Assembly: GCA_033063855.1 (NCBI GenBank)
Contig: CP093829.1
Span: 13,113,537 to 13,177,536 of the forward strand
Direction of reading: 5' to 3'
Origin: Smittia aterrima
Lineage: Eukaryota > Arthropoda > Insecta > Diptera > Chironomidae
Length of the DNA: 64,000 nucleotides
This document shows positions 39,707 to 51,247 of this stretch, in pieces. Position 1 is the first letter of the stretch; each line of letters starts with the position of its first letter. Made by a program: the position numbers and the translations under genes. Below the pieces are notes generated by a model. The model saw only the letters and a list, made by a program, of their open reading frames with translations. It was not told where the DNA came from and did not search any database.

Positions 39707-41536
39707 TCATTCATCATAGATTAACATCATTTGTTGTCGGCTAGGTAGTGTCGCTTTAGTGATTTGATTTGCGTCGGTGATTTTCCCTCGCTCATTCCTA
39801 AAGTTTGCCGGAAAGTCTTTGCGCATAAACAATTGAGACATTCGCAGTCGGTTAACTGCATCATAACCGTATTCATTAAGAACAATCTCAGCTGAAGTGT
39901 GAGCTCTAATAAAGCGAAACTTAAAAAACACTTTATTCGTTAAATCCCTTCCTTCTCTCATGTAATACTTGAAAATAAAATTGCAGCAGATGCTTTTGTC
40001 GCGCAAATTTCCATCCGCACAAGATTTATGATTATGTGGGTAACTTTTGTCATGATAATAATTTAATTTTATGCTCCCTTTCGCATCATTTTGTGTGTAT
40101 GTGTAATTTATACTCTTGTTTTTAATTACTCGAGACTGGAATTTTTATTATTGCATGGTCTACTCGCTTGTATCTACGTAAAATGCAAGCGACAATAAGG
40201 TGAATGTCTGAGAACTTTTCCAACAGCGGAGCATTAGTTGCCATTTGTCTTCAGGACAATCATTTGAAGATGAGTCTGAGTTTCAATTTCTTGTGTGTTC
40301 AGATTCGCATGAGAATTTATTATTGCGGTTATCGTTCTGTCGTTTGTTTTGTAGTGTTTTGATAACAGAGCAAATGGCACACACATTTCTCAATCGTTGC
40401 TCTATCGTTTTCGAGAAACAGGGGCGACAAACAGAAAAGCTCTATGAAAATAAAAAGAGAAGGGAAAAAGCGTTATCTTGAAATGTTTATTTTGTTCTCG
40501 GTTAGGGAAACTTGATTTTTTATTGAACGATGTTTACTGGGGATGCTCATAAACTTCGAGAAAAGGAAGTATAGTTTGAAAATTGGATTTTATATTTTTT
40601 TTTCTCTCGTTGCCTGCAAAATTTTCAGTCATCTCTAAGATTTAATTTCTTCATATGTATGAAATGAAAATAAGTTTTTGTGGTTTCCAAGCTGCAGAAC
40701 AATTTATTCAGCTTCATTTGAGAGTTTTCCTAGTTTAATTTCATTATAAAGTTCATGTTTATTTATTCAATAGAATTTCCTTCAGACTTACCGAATAACT
40801 TTGAATGTAAACATAGAGCAATGAAGCTCTACAATTGAATCATTAATTTGACCAAAGATTGCTCGCAATCTCAAGAGTCAAGAGAAGACAGTTCGCCTCA
40901 CTACGTCAACAAATTTACGATAGACTGAACTTTAACGTTTCGTTGATTTTTGCCATGAGTTTGATGGCTTTTCTATATTAAATTTAGTTTAATTGAGCGC
41001 AAATATCTGCGAGCGATTTCAAACAAAATCTGCGCTTTACATCACATCGCTGATGGCCTTGACATGATTCCAATGAGAGAACAAAACTCGCCCAAACAAA
41101 TCACAATTTCAAAGTTCATGCATTAATTATTTTCATGTCGCTTTTCACGATTCTTCATTTTCTCTTTCTAAATTTTCTTTTCAACAATGAAAATGTTAAT
41201 TCTCGTAGAGCAAAAATCGATGTTTTCTTTTTTAGCGAAATTCTTTGCAAACTTCACTGAAAGCTTTGTCTTGTAATGCTTGGAAATTTAAAAAAAAGTG
41301 ATTGAGGGAACATGTAGATGATGCTCCTTCGTCACCTCGAAGATTCTAATTTTAATGAAGCAGCGGTATTTTTTCCTTGTCATTCACTAAATCATTTTTG
41401 TGGTTCTTGACTTGCAAAAGTTTCCGGAAGAATATTTGTGACGAAGAACAAAGAAGAATCGTTCACGATCCGATGAGTTTACTTAATTACCTGTATAACC
41501 AGTGTCCATTAGTGCTCGATTCCTTAAAATTTTCAT
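39707..41536 (-). CDS. Possible small two-exon gene (76 residues)
   Basis: Exon 41491..41536 starts at ATG and ends ACAG|GTAATT in phase 1. Exon 39707..39891 starts after CACACTTCAG and runs to a TGA. Joined they read MKILRNRALMDTGYTAEIVL and on to a terminus PSRQQMMLIYDE. The second exon has a varied, protein-like composition. The peptide has no signal sequence or membrane segment and I do not recognise it. The first exon is tiny and its ATG is not well supported, so the true start could be further upstream or the junction wrong. It lies between the Tyr-rich gene and the CSGalNAcT gene, all on the minus strand. Confidence -1.
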
Positions 41537-42324
41537 AAAATTCGATCTTTTCAAAAAAATTCTTTCAACAACTGCAAAGCAATTTGAAGTCAATGTCCTC
41601 ACCTTTTCCGTCACTAAGAATTCTTTAGATTGCATGGCATTGACAATGCAAAATAATTGTTGTAGGTTCTTTATTCATATTTTCCGGAGATTTGCACACG
41701 CACCTACGAAGTTGAACGAATGTCATTAACAAGAGCTGAGAAATAATTTCTGATTCTTTGTTTTATTTACTTTTGAGTAAAATATTATTTAAATCATTAT
41801 TTACAGTTATTTAATATCAACAACCTAACATAACTTCTATGGCGCTTAGACTTAGTTAGTTGCTAATTTCACGCGCGGATCATTTGAGACTCATGAAGAC
41901 TTAGAAATATTTCCCGATGTTCTTTATGAAAGAAACTCAAGTCACTCTTCATGTAATTAACAATAGATCCTATTACAATTTTCGATTTAAATAAAATTCA
42001 ATTTTGATAAAAACAAAAACCTTTCAAACAAACTTGGAGCTGAAGAAAGAAGATGATTCTCGAATCGATCACAATTATATTTGCGTTTGAGCCTTTGTTA
42101 TATTTCTTTGGTACGTTAGCCGTAGTTGATTTCGAGTTGAAAATTATTTACAAACTTTATTAACCTTGACAGAAATTCTGCCACAGAATGGTTCGATATC
42201 AAAACTTTTTCTTTTGATGATAAAATTTTCCAATTCTCGTTCTGCTCTTTCATGAAATTGATTTACACCGTCGTTCTTAGAACTCCATTTTCCAGAAACT
42301 TTCCTGATGATGCAACACGAAAGA

Positions 42325-44471
42325 TCATGTGGATTTTTTTGTTGATGTTGACGTAGCTTTAGCTCGAGAAGGACTTTTGCCAGTCTGAGTTGTTGAATGC
42401 TTTTTTGAGCTTTTCATTTCGTTATTTGTGCTGATTGAACTTATGTTCATTCCCGTCTCTGTTTGATTGCTCATCAGCAGTTCATCATGAAATGCAAGGA
42501 AGCCTAATTGCGGATGACTCGCTTCATTGAGAGCACGCGAACGGATGCAAGCACGATATTGATCTGCGGAGAGTTTTTGACCATTCTGCGTTCCCGAGCA
42601 AACCTGTTTGATAAGATTGACATTGGTTTAATTAAATTCCTCGCTGCCAATGAATGTTACCTTTGGATGCCAAATGTGAAAAATTCCGGGATCAGTAGTG
42701 CGAATGACTTTTATGTTCGAGCGAACATACTTCCGATACAACATCACATCTTCACCGCCCCATCTTCATTGAAAAAGTTTGTCGATTAGAGCGAAGCAGA
42801 GGAAAAAAAGGGAAAAAATCAATTAACTCACCCGACAATCTCCTCGTCGAATCCGCGGACTTTAAGAAAGTCGGAACGATACTGGCAAGTCATGCCGTAG
42901 CCAAAGTCTCGCCAGAAGCCAGTGTCTCTCGATATCACAAGCTGATCCGTCTCAGACGGTAATTCCTTTCCCTGCAGCGTATAGACAACGTGGGGATTGT
43001 ACAAACTGAATACAACGGGATAGTAAACCTGAAATTATAATGATTAAAGTCGAGGAATGCTTATCAGCTTTGTTAGTAATTTACTTTGCGATTTGGTTTT
43101 GTGTTCCATCGACAACGGTCGAGAAATTTTGCACTGAAGACGACATCAACATCGCACATAAACAAAAGCACGTCTTTGTTATTTTTCCCTCGGCTCTTGT
43201 CCTCATTCCACACTTGTTCAGCACCAACTCGAAGTCCTTTTGCTATGGAATGCAATTAAACGATATTGAGATGCCTCAGGGAAAAATAAAATTAAAAAAC
43301 GTCGACTCTTACCTCTTGAGAACGTTTCGTTTAAGGCTAAGAGCTTTAGATTTGACGAATAAGCGTTTTTCTGTGCAATGATACGCTTCATGATTTGTCT
43401 TGCGTCGGAGAGCCCGTCTTCTCCGAAGTAAACTACTGTAAGTTGGACTCGACGGTCGTTCTTCAATGCGATTTTGACAAATTTCTCCATAAACCCTTGG
43501 AAAGTGCTGATGCGGCCACTGAGCGGGAGAATAATATGAATTATTTCCTTCTCAGCCGTCTTGGGAAATCTTTCAATCTGTATTGCTTGTAATGGAGCGA
43601 ATGGCCTCATGACAATAATTTTAGTCGTGCCGTGATCATTGTGATGTGATGATGAAGGCGAAGTATTTGTTTTGTTGCTGATCTCTTTTGTTCGAAAATA
43701 GAGTTCATATTGAGTGCCCGTCACAGGCTCGTTTCGATAAATGCCTTCAATAAAATCGTCCAACGTGTAACGTTGATTTTGAGCGGTTGCGTTTTTGTTG
43801 AGCGATTCTAGACCACGATTGAGTGCGTCAAAAAGATCTTTCCTGTTATAGGGAAGAGTATGAATTTGGGAACACTCGTTGATAATTGAACTTACCTCTT
43901 GTAGCCAATGGGCTTCTCAACGACTCGTTTGCCGAGTCCTAAATCGATTGGATACACTCGACTAAATGTGAAGTGATTGAACGGAATCAATTCATATTCG
44001 TTGTTCATTGGCAGTCCATGAAGGATTTCAGCATTTCCAACCTGACGTCGAATGTAGTTTGTACAATCGAGTTGCTGATGCGGTGGAGAGTGTTGTGCGG
44101 CGGAAGAGTTTGGATTCAAGGAAATTTGGTCGGGTAAAGTCGGATTGCTTTGTCGAAGTTGAAAAAGTTCAAGCTTCAGAGTTTTTATTTCATCTTTGAG
44201 TTTTAAGATTTCATTTTGATTTTCTTCATCTCTTTGTATCATCAATAGAGCGTGATGAGTCTCTGCTTCAGCTGATGATTGACCTGAGTTTTTTATAGAA
44301 GGAAATTCAATTTGTGACAAGTAAAATTTATTAAACTCTTCACTAACCCTCTTCCATAATGCCATTGTCCAACGAGGCTCCACTTAGTCCACATCTCGTC
44401 AAAGCCAATAGCGAAATTAATGTGACAGAAGAAATTAGAAGAAGCATTCTCGCAAGCAGAGTCACTCCCAT
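42325..44471 (-). CDS. CSGALNACT: Chondroitin sulfate N-acetylgalactosaminyltransferase
   Basis: Golgi glycosyltransferase that adds GalNAc from UDP-GalNAc to start or extend chondroitin chains on proteoglycans. Seven minus-strand exons: 44348..44471, 43896..44283, 43313..43842, 43085..43242, 42832..43028, 42661..42763 and 42325..42603. All phases agree; 592 residues, somewhat longer than human CSGALNACT1/2. It is type II: MGVTLLARMLLLISSVTLIS gives the N-terminal anchor, followed by a coiled-coil-like stem. The catalytic part shows EIIHIILPLSGR, a metal-binding DVD at about residues 378-380 (FMCDVDVVF), GWGGEDVMLYRKYVR at about 466-480 and FHIWHPK, all family hallmarks. After GFLAFHDELL an extra Ser/Thr/Lys-rich tail of about 45 residues ends the protein. 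The start gives the only frame with a membrane anchor. A minus-strand AATAAA lies at 42156-42161. Confidence -1.
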
Positions 44472-44845
44472 ATTTCTCTTTCGATTCGCCAGGATTCTTT
44501 ACATGATGTTCATTTCGTCAAAGGTCAAATCATTTTCTGATGTAAGGATTCATCTGTAAAAGAAAAAATAAATATTTTTAACCTTTTTTGATACGTTAAT
44601 TTTTGGAGAATTGAAAATTGCATAACCGTGCGCCTAAGGCTTGGTACTAGAATTGTTCATAAAAACTTTTTATTAAAAAGATTATTTTGAAAATTTGAGC
44701 TCAAAATAATTTGTAGAACAAACCGATTTGAAGTGATCCGATCAGCGTGATCGTATGAAAATATGCGCTACTGGGCAATACCATATTTCATTTAGTACTC
44801 TAGTATTAACAAGTGGCAGTAGCAGTTCGTACCGAACTTACTGTA

Positions 44846-45419
44846 GGGTTTTTCATCCGTCGGACTGGTTACAGGGGACATTTTACTCCAAAGGAACAGA
44901 AGTTCCACTCTGAGCTCACCAGAGATGGATCCAATGTGTGGAGCTTGGATTTTCTGGGATTTATTGCTTTGTCAAGTCGAGCTGATCATTTCATGTGAAC
45001 ATCTCAATGCTCTAACTCCAAAGGAAAAGAAGTTTCACTTGGCGCTGGCAAGAGGTGGACCCAGATCTGGTCAGCTATAAGTAATATCCACGCACTCGAT
45101 TCAACATGCTGATCTCTTCTTGTGAACAAGTCACAGCTGAAATGTGCTTCCGTTTTCGAGAAAACGTATTTCAAAACTAAAAATCGACTTTTTGTATGGA
45201 GATTCCAGGTTTTGGGCCCGTGGGCCCGATCCTGATGAGCTAGCCAAAAATCCTCAAAAGTTGTTTTTCGTATTTGAATTCTCTATCGACTGGTGAAGAA
45301 ATTAATTCGCTATCACATCGCGTTCGCGAGTTATCTCAATCACGGAAGACGGAAGACTGACCACGGAAGACGGACAAAGCGGCCACAATAGGGTGTTCCA
45401 TCCTTCGGATGAAAAACCC
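44846..45419. mobile_element. Tc1/mariner-like MITE with TA target duplication
   Basis: The left end GGGTTTTTCATCCG is repeated inverted at the right end (CGGATGAAAAACCC), and the match continues imperfectly for about six bases. Both ends are flanked by TA (44844-44845 and 45420-45421), the target duplication of the Tc1/mariner superfamily. The 574-bp element has no transposase frame, so it is a non-autonomous copy. Inside are two diverged copies of a roughly 115-bp unit and short repeats of a CACGGAAGACGGA motif near the right end. It sits between the divergent CSGalNAcT and Syb genes. Confidence -1.
44885..45128 (+). repeat. Degenerate direct duplication inside the MITE
   Basis: Copy 1 (44885-45001) and copy 2 (45015-45128) both begin ACTCCAAAGGAA-AGAAGTT-CACT and both end TTC-TGTGAACA, with patchy similarity between. 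The spacing suggests that the element grew by tandem duplication. Confidence -1.
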
Positions 45420-45935
45420 TAAAAATTCTCCTAGCTTTTGACCGTGGCAATACAACTGATCGACTCATTCTGGCAACACAAATTTCGTCGCAAATTAAAA
45501 AAGTCGGAATTTACAGAACAATTAACCTTTCTGTTGTTAATTCTTGTGAGTGAGTATCTAAAAACAATTTGCGAGAGTTCGATTATTGAAAAGGCAGTGA
45601 ATAACGTAAATACCGAAAATATTTTGTTTTGCAAATGCAACAAGTTGACGACAACAAATTGTGGAATTCCTTTGCGATTCCTTCGCTCGCGTGCTAGGAA
45701 TCGATTCCTTTCAATACAGCATTTTACGTTTTAATGCATTCACTTGTTTGACAGAAGATCTCCACTAAGTCATTATGACTCATCATAATTATTTATTCTG
45801 GACTGCATATGTGTGGCCTTATCTTCGCTATCTTTCCTACGTTTTGGGAAATATCAGCGATATTTTCACTTTGTTTCTATCGACAGCACAAAACACAAAT
45901 GTGAGCCAACAATCTAATACTTTTCTTTCTTTTAG

Positions 45936-48900
45936 ATAAATTAAAGAAGAAATGGCAGACCAAGGATCGTCAAATGGAACACCGTAAGTCAATCATTCCC
46001 ACACCCTTCCGCATTCAAGCTTTTCCTTTAAGCATTGAGAACTATAGAAAAATCTTCAAAGCTTATTTAAAGCAGAAGATGACGTCATCGTCTTTTGCTT
46101 GTGTAAACTTCAAGTGTTAATCGTTGCGTGTAAAATTTAAGATGAAACCCGCATCCGACCCCTAACTCAATACAAGCACCGTTTGCTTAATTATTCATAA
46201 GTCACCGGATAAGGGACAGCAGCAGCAAAGTTCTTTTTTACCCTTCGTAAACAAGGAGAGGGAGATAATTATCATCAGAGAACTCGTATTGATGATGTTT
46301 TAAAGTGCAAAAGTTGCCGTAATTTGCTAATGAGCTTTGGTCGCTGGAGGGATATTTCATTGAAGCCAACGCCTTCTTGAGTTTATAGTCCAAACTCTTA
46401 AGAAGTCTCTTTACGAGCTCCCTCAGCATGACGTTATCTTCTTTGAAGAAATTTTTCCTTCTGATTAATAAATTTACATATTATTTTTCTTGTTTCATGC
46501 TTTCGTACTACTCGTCCTTGCGGTTTCCAATTATTTTCACTAACTTTAAACACATGTTGAATCGAACCATTATTTTTTATCCTTCGTTCGCTAAAATCTC
46601 AAAGTTTTCCTCAATTCCCGCCTCCACCTAACAGCGCATCGGGCAGTCAACCCCAGAACAAACGTCTGCAGCAAACTCAGCAAAAAGTTGACGAAGTCGT
46701 TGGCATCATGAGAGTCAATGTCGAAAAAGTTCTTGAACGTGATCAAAAGCTTTCTGAGTTGGATCATCGGGCTGATGCTTTGCAACATGGAGCATCTCAA
46801 TTTGAACAGCAAGCAGGGAAATTGAAGAGAAAGCAATGGTGGGCCAACATGAAGATGATGATTATCATGGGAATCATCGGAGTTGTCTTGCTTATAATAA
46901 TCATTGGTGAGTTCAACATTTCTTATTTGGTGAATATTTGTTGCTTGACTAACCATGAACGCAATTGTGTTTGTTTAACAAATTCTGATATCCAGTCGAC
47001 AACTATCGTGATTCATGTCCCTACATGTGATATATTAAAACAACAATGAAACTCCATTCATTAAGAATTCATAAGACACGTCTCGACTAACGACAGAGGG
47101 CTCATTCGCAAGTTTGAGATGGCAATCTATGCTCACGTTGTGACAAGTTATATGAAGCAGCATGGGAGTTAATTCCACTCACCAATCTTCTCGAGAGGAA
47201 ATCATAGATAGCGCGTGAAGTTTTCTCGGTCTAATCAGAATTTATCATCTCGCATAGTAGTCTTCGCTTTTAGAAGCGAGGGAGAGTTTTTGATATGAAT
47301 CATTAGCTGTCCATTCAGTGATAAATCAACCCTTAAACGAAGGTCTTTTCCGAATGAGATTACGGGCGAACAGCGAGATAGGCACAATAAACAGACGAGA
47401 AAACAGCCATGGATTGGTACGTGATGCGAAATGTGGAAACAAGAGAAGATAAATCAAAATACTTTGCAGCATAAATCACGAATGCCCGCGCTCTTAATTC
47501 AATGCCTCTTTTGCAACAAACAAAAATTTCATTTCCGGTTAGAGATGCAGTTTTATTATCAAATCGATTTTCAATATCAACGAGGAAAACTTTTCAATTT
47601 GAAATAACGATAAATTTCAATATACGTGCCGACCATTTACTAATGGGAACTTCGCAAACTTAAAATATTTGTACTTGAAAATGTTCAGCCAATCAAAATT
47701 TCAATATTTTGTTTCTGATGAAAACTGCAAACGCAGCCAATAGACCACTTGAAATCCACTGGCAACAGTACGCATAACTTTTAATTAACTTCGATTATTT
47801 TAGCCAGAGCCATTAAAAGTAACTTCCGTAACCTTTTGCAATGCTTGTTGCAAAAAAAATCATTTCCGGACGCCGGAGATGCTTTTTTAGCTTCTTCTTT
47901 ACTAAATGCTCTTTTGATAGAGCGGCGAACGGAAAAATGCTAAAAGCTTTGAGAAGTTGAATTAAAAAAATATATAAAATGTAACGAAACAACAAGTCCA
48001 GCGTAAACGATGCGATGATTGCTATGATAAATTCCTCCCACACAATATGAGAAATGATAAACTTTGCAGTGATGCAAATGAACAGACGTCAAAGTTGCTT
48101 TAAAATATTTAACATATTAACGCTTAAAGGTAAACTTCGGGGATCAAGTCGGGTGGATGGAATTTCGGGTCAACGTCCGCAATTACCTTAATCTGTGTTC
48201 ATGTTGCGTTTCGGCGTGTCGGGTGTAGAGAAATGAGAACGGCTCCTGATTTAATCGAGGGACTTTTAGTAACTCCTAGGTGATCTGCAACTCTGCTACT
48301 TTTCATCACCCAAAAATTAATTCTAATTATTTCCCCTCTATTGTCAACTAATGAGTATGAATTTATAACTATGTGTGACTGCGAGGCGCGGGTTGTGTGT
48401 TACCATAAGGGACGAAACAAATATCCAGGGAAAAATGAGTATTCGATAATTCTGTCACCTCTAAAACTAATCTTACGCTCAATTAATATTTGAGTCACGC
48501 AACTGATAAACTTCACCAAGTCGCATAAACTTTTATGCGATTCGACGACATTTCTATTCAGGTCAAACAAAAATCGTTGATTCGTATAAACTACAAGGAC
48601 AATTTTTCGCTTTTATGCTACTAACTTGCTCACTAATGAAACCAATTAATGACTTTCCGTTGCCTTCATCACGCGAGACTAACAAAAGCTAACGAGGAAT
48701 ATTCTAATAACGAACAAAGAAAAGTAATCTTTTTCTCTCTTCTTTCAGTCGTCCTCTTCAACTGAAAATCGCAAGCGCGTGTGGGTGTTATTTTGATGTT
48801 TCCCCAATCTTCCTTCTTATTTGAAAAGCACAAAAACATTAATCTTAATTAAAACTGGTAGAGAAAGTCAATCAAAAAGAATGTAAAGCAACGAGAGAAA

Positions 48901-51247
48901 AATCAATAACGTTACAAGAAAGAATCTTCGCTGCACAAGAATAATCTTGTATCAAATTTTTAAATGAAGCTCGAATAAATTTTTCTACTTCCCCCTCCTT
49001 GGCAGTATCAAAAAATGACTAATTTTAATATCGAATCAAGTCTTTCTTTCATTATTTGAATAATTTGCACACCCAAAACAAGAAGATCTGCTCAACAGCG
49101 ACGATAGATTCAATACAGCAACGATAACAGTTGTGAAACTACAAAGCATTCAATTAAGCCTTAGCTCGATGGAGTGAACTTCGCTCTTGAGTAAACTATT
49201 ATATTAAGCAGAACTAAGGCGTAACTTTATTTCATGAGCAAATGAATAGAAATGACCAACGAAAGAAGAAAAATTTCATTCTTCATCTATTTCACTTACT
49301 CGCTCATTAATTTGTTTCTCGCTGTAATTACACGATAATATAAATGTAATAAAGTATTTTTATTAAATATAAAAAGAAGCTCTCATTTGTAATGGAAAAA
49401 CATCATTTATGTCGCTTTTCGAATCAATGAACAGTCAGTGACTAACCCGAAAGTCTTAAACCACTTCCCGCTATACAGCAGGACATGCACAAGAGAGACC
49501 CATAAACCATGAAACTAATGCGGGACAATAAATTTGATTTTGTTTGTCCTGAGGTTATTTCATCTTATGCCTTCTGTAATAAAAAACAAAATGATGAGAA
49601 CCTTTTTGCAGAGTCAAGCAGCGCACAATAAATTTTTTGATTACGATGGTGGCACGCGAACTGTCGACCCGACATTTTTTAAGAGCATTGATCCACGTTT
49701 TTACTTTTCTTCAGGACATTAAAATTTACACGAAATTCTCACACATTGTTTCTCAAATAAATTACCGAGGATTTGAAGGATAAGAGAATAAAAGAACAAG
49801 ACAGCAGCCACAAGACGAATGTGAGAATGATAACAAATGATGTGGAGATAAAGGAAAGCGGAATAAATTGAAATATTTTTTTCTCGTCGATTGTTGCGGG
49901 CGAGTGAAGGAGGGGAAAACAACAATCGATGGTTTTCCCATTCATTTCCTATCGTGAATGAGTTTTTATGTCCTTCTGGCAGCGTATTTTCCTTTCCTCT
50001 CGCTTCATGGATAAATAAATATCTGGCGAAGCTTCTCCCTTTGCTCTGTTGATATTTTTGTCTGCTTCGCTCGAGGAGTGTCCAAGTCGAAGTGAAATTG
50101 GTTTCTATTTTTCGCGAGCAAATGGCTTGGGGCGACTCGGAATGTTATTTATTAATAATAAATTATTATTGAATCGACGAAAAAGTTGTCGGCAATCGAG
50201 GGCAAAAGTTTTCCGGGCTTGTTCCTTTAGCAAATTTTCTAAGGAAGGCTTCAAAACTTTTGTTTGTAATTTTTCCTGAGAACTTCGACTAAGTGAGGAA
50301 AATATTCTCACAGTACATCCCATAATCAAAATAAATCAAGCCAGGGGATGTTCCAACGAATCGAGAGAACAAAAACATGCTGCGAGTTTTACTATTCCTC
50401 GAGGGCAATGTAATTGGATCATGTTCTACGTTCATCCGAAGACGGAAAGCAATCGTAAAGAGGAAGTGAGGAACTACGAAAAAAACTTTCATTTACCAGG
50501 CACACCTTTCTAGGATGTCGGAACGCGAAAAGTGGCAATTGAAGACGTGTATGTAATTGAAAATTAATGCTTCTCGACTCCTTTCTTGCTCTCAACCAAT
50601 TCAGTAAATGTGCACAAAAGGTTGAGGAAGTGTAATAACAGTTAATTCGAAGAGTTTTGTTGTTACAAGAACGTTGTTAGCTTCTCGACTACATCCATCC
50701 ACTTCACGGTTCTCTCGCCTCACTACACAGACGGATTATAATTTATTAGTCAGTGGAGATGTGAAATGTGAAGCTTGGAAAACGAGGAGAGTTTTTATTG
50801 TTTCGGGCGTTTCTTTGCGAGCAAATGCAACGAGAGGAAAGCTGAGTGAATAAAAATTAATTTCTGCAAGCCATGGTATTCTTCAACACCTTTAAGTTTT
50901 GATTCTGCAACCGCTGACTCGTCTACATTTGTGGAACAGATTCTTCATTGTCGCTCGTCCTTTTCACGGTATTTGAGCTTTGTGTGCCGTTGCTTTCATT
51001 TTTTGGTGCAAAATCTTGCATAATTCTGTTTATTTTGTCATGTTTCAGGTATGAATACGTGAAAATTTTCAGTTCTGTATATGCTTCTAAAAGTGTCGTG
51101 AATTATTTTTTATTTTTTGAACAGTTTGCTTTGAAATGTTCAGGAAAAGAATGTTTTAATAATTTTTAATGCACAAAATATATTTTTTTAAATTCTATTT
51201 CTCTTGCAGTTCTCCTTATGCCGAACGGGAGTGGAGGAGGATCGTAG
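45936..51247 (+). CDS. Syb: Synaptobrevin / VAMP (Syb), with alternative last exons
   Basis: R-SNARE that drives fusion of vesicles with target membranes. After an acceptor at 45935 the exon 45936..45983 carries the ATG at 45952 (MADQGSSNGT). Exon 46635..46906 follows in phase 2 and encodes the SNARE helix (VDEVVGIMRVNVEKVLERDQ, zero-layer Arg about residue 46), the juxtamembrane KRKQWWANMK and most of the C-terminal anchor. The QWW sequence fits the ubiquitous Syb rather than neuronal n-syb. The exon ends in phase 1 (ATTG|GTGAGT). Three downstream exons fit this phase and close the frame at once: 46996..47030, 48749..48765 and 51210..51247, giving total lengths of 112, 106 and 113 residues. 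The introns between them are large compared with the rest of the window. The family call is very secure; which last exons are used needs transcript data. Confidence -1.
46996..47030 (+). CDS. Syb: Syb alternative last exon 1 (tail VDNYRDSCPYM)
   Basis: Acceptor GATATCCAG then 35 nt in phase 1 to a TGA. It adds a polar, Cys-containing luminal tail. The acceptor lacks a strong pyrimidine run, so this is the weakest of the three. Confidence -1.
47031..48748 (+). other. Syb intronic or 3' sequence
   Basis: Lies between alternative last exons 1 and 2. AT-rich with no coding frame of interest; parts may serve as the 3' untranslated region of the first isoform. Confidence -1.
48749..48765 (+). CDS. 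Syb: Syb alternative last exon 2 (tail VVLFN)
   Basis: A very strong acceptor (TCTCTCTTCTTTCAG) followed by only five codons and TGA. The resulting end, ...IIIIVVLFN, closely resembles the short Drosophila Syb terminus as I remember it (LVSLFN). Confidence -1.
48766..51209 (+). other. Syb intronic or 3' sequence
   Basis: Lies between alternative last exons 2 and 3; it probably includes the 3' untranslated region of the VVLFN isoform. I saw no other feature. Confidence -1.
51210..51247 (+). CDS. Syb: Syb alternative last exon 3 (tail VLLMPNGSGGGS)
   Basis: Acceptor TTTCTCTTGCAG then 12 codons and TAG. The Gly/Ser tail recalls the longer Drosophila Syb isoform, which as I remember it also has a P...GSGGG luminal tail. 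It lies 4.3 kb from the membrane-anchor exon. Confidence -1.

Noticed and set aside
43040..43381. 113-codon plus-strand frame
   Set aside because: Lies antisense to CSGalNAcT exons, which carry clear family motifs.
44846..45419. Coding gene within the MITE
   Set aside because: Frames are short and broken, and the inverted ends and TA borders explain the segment.
46591..46956. 121-codon minus-strand frame
   Set aside because: Antisense shadow of the Syb SNARE exon.
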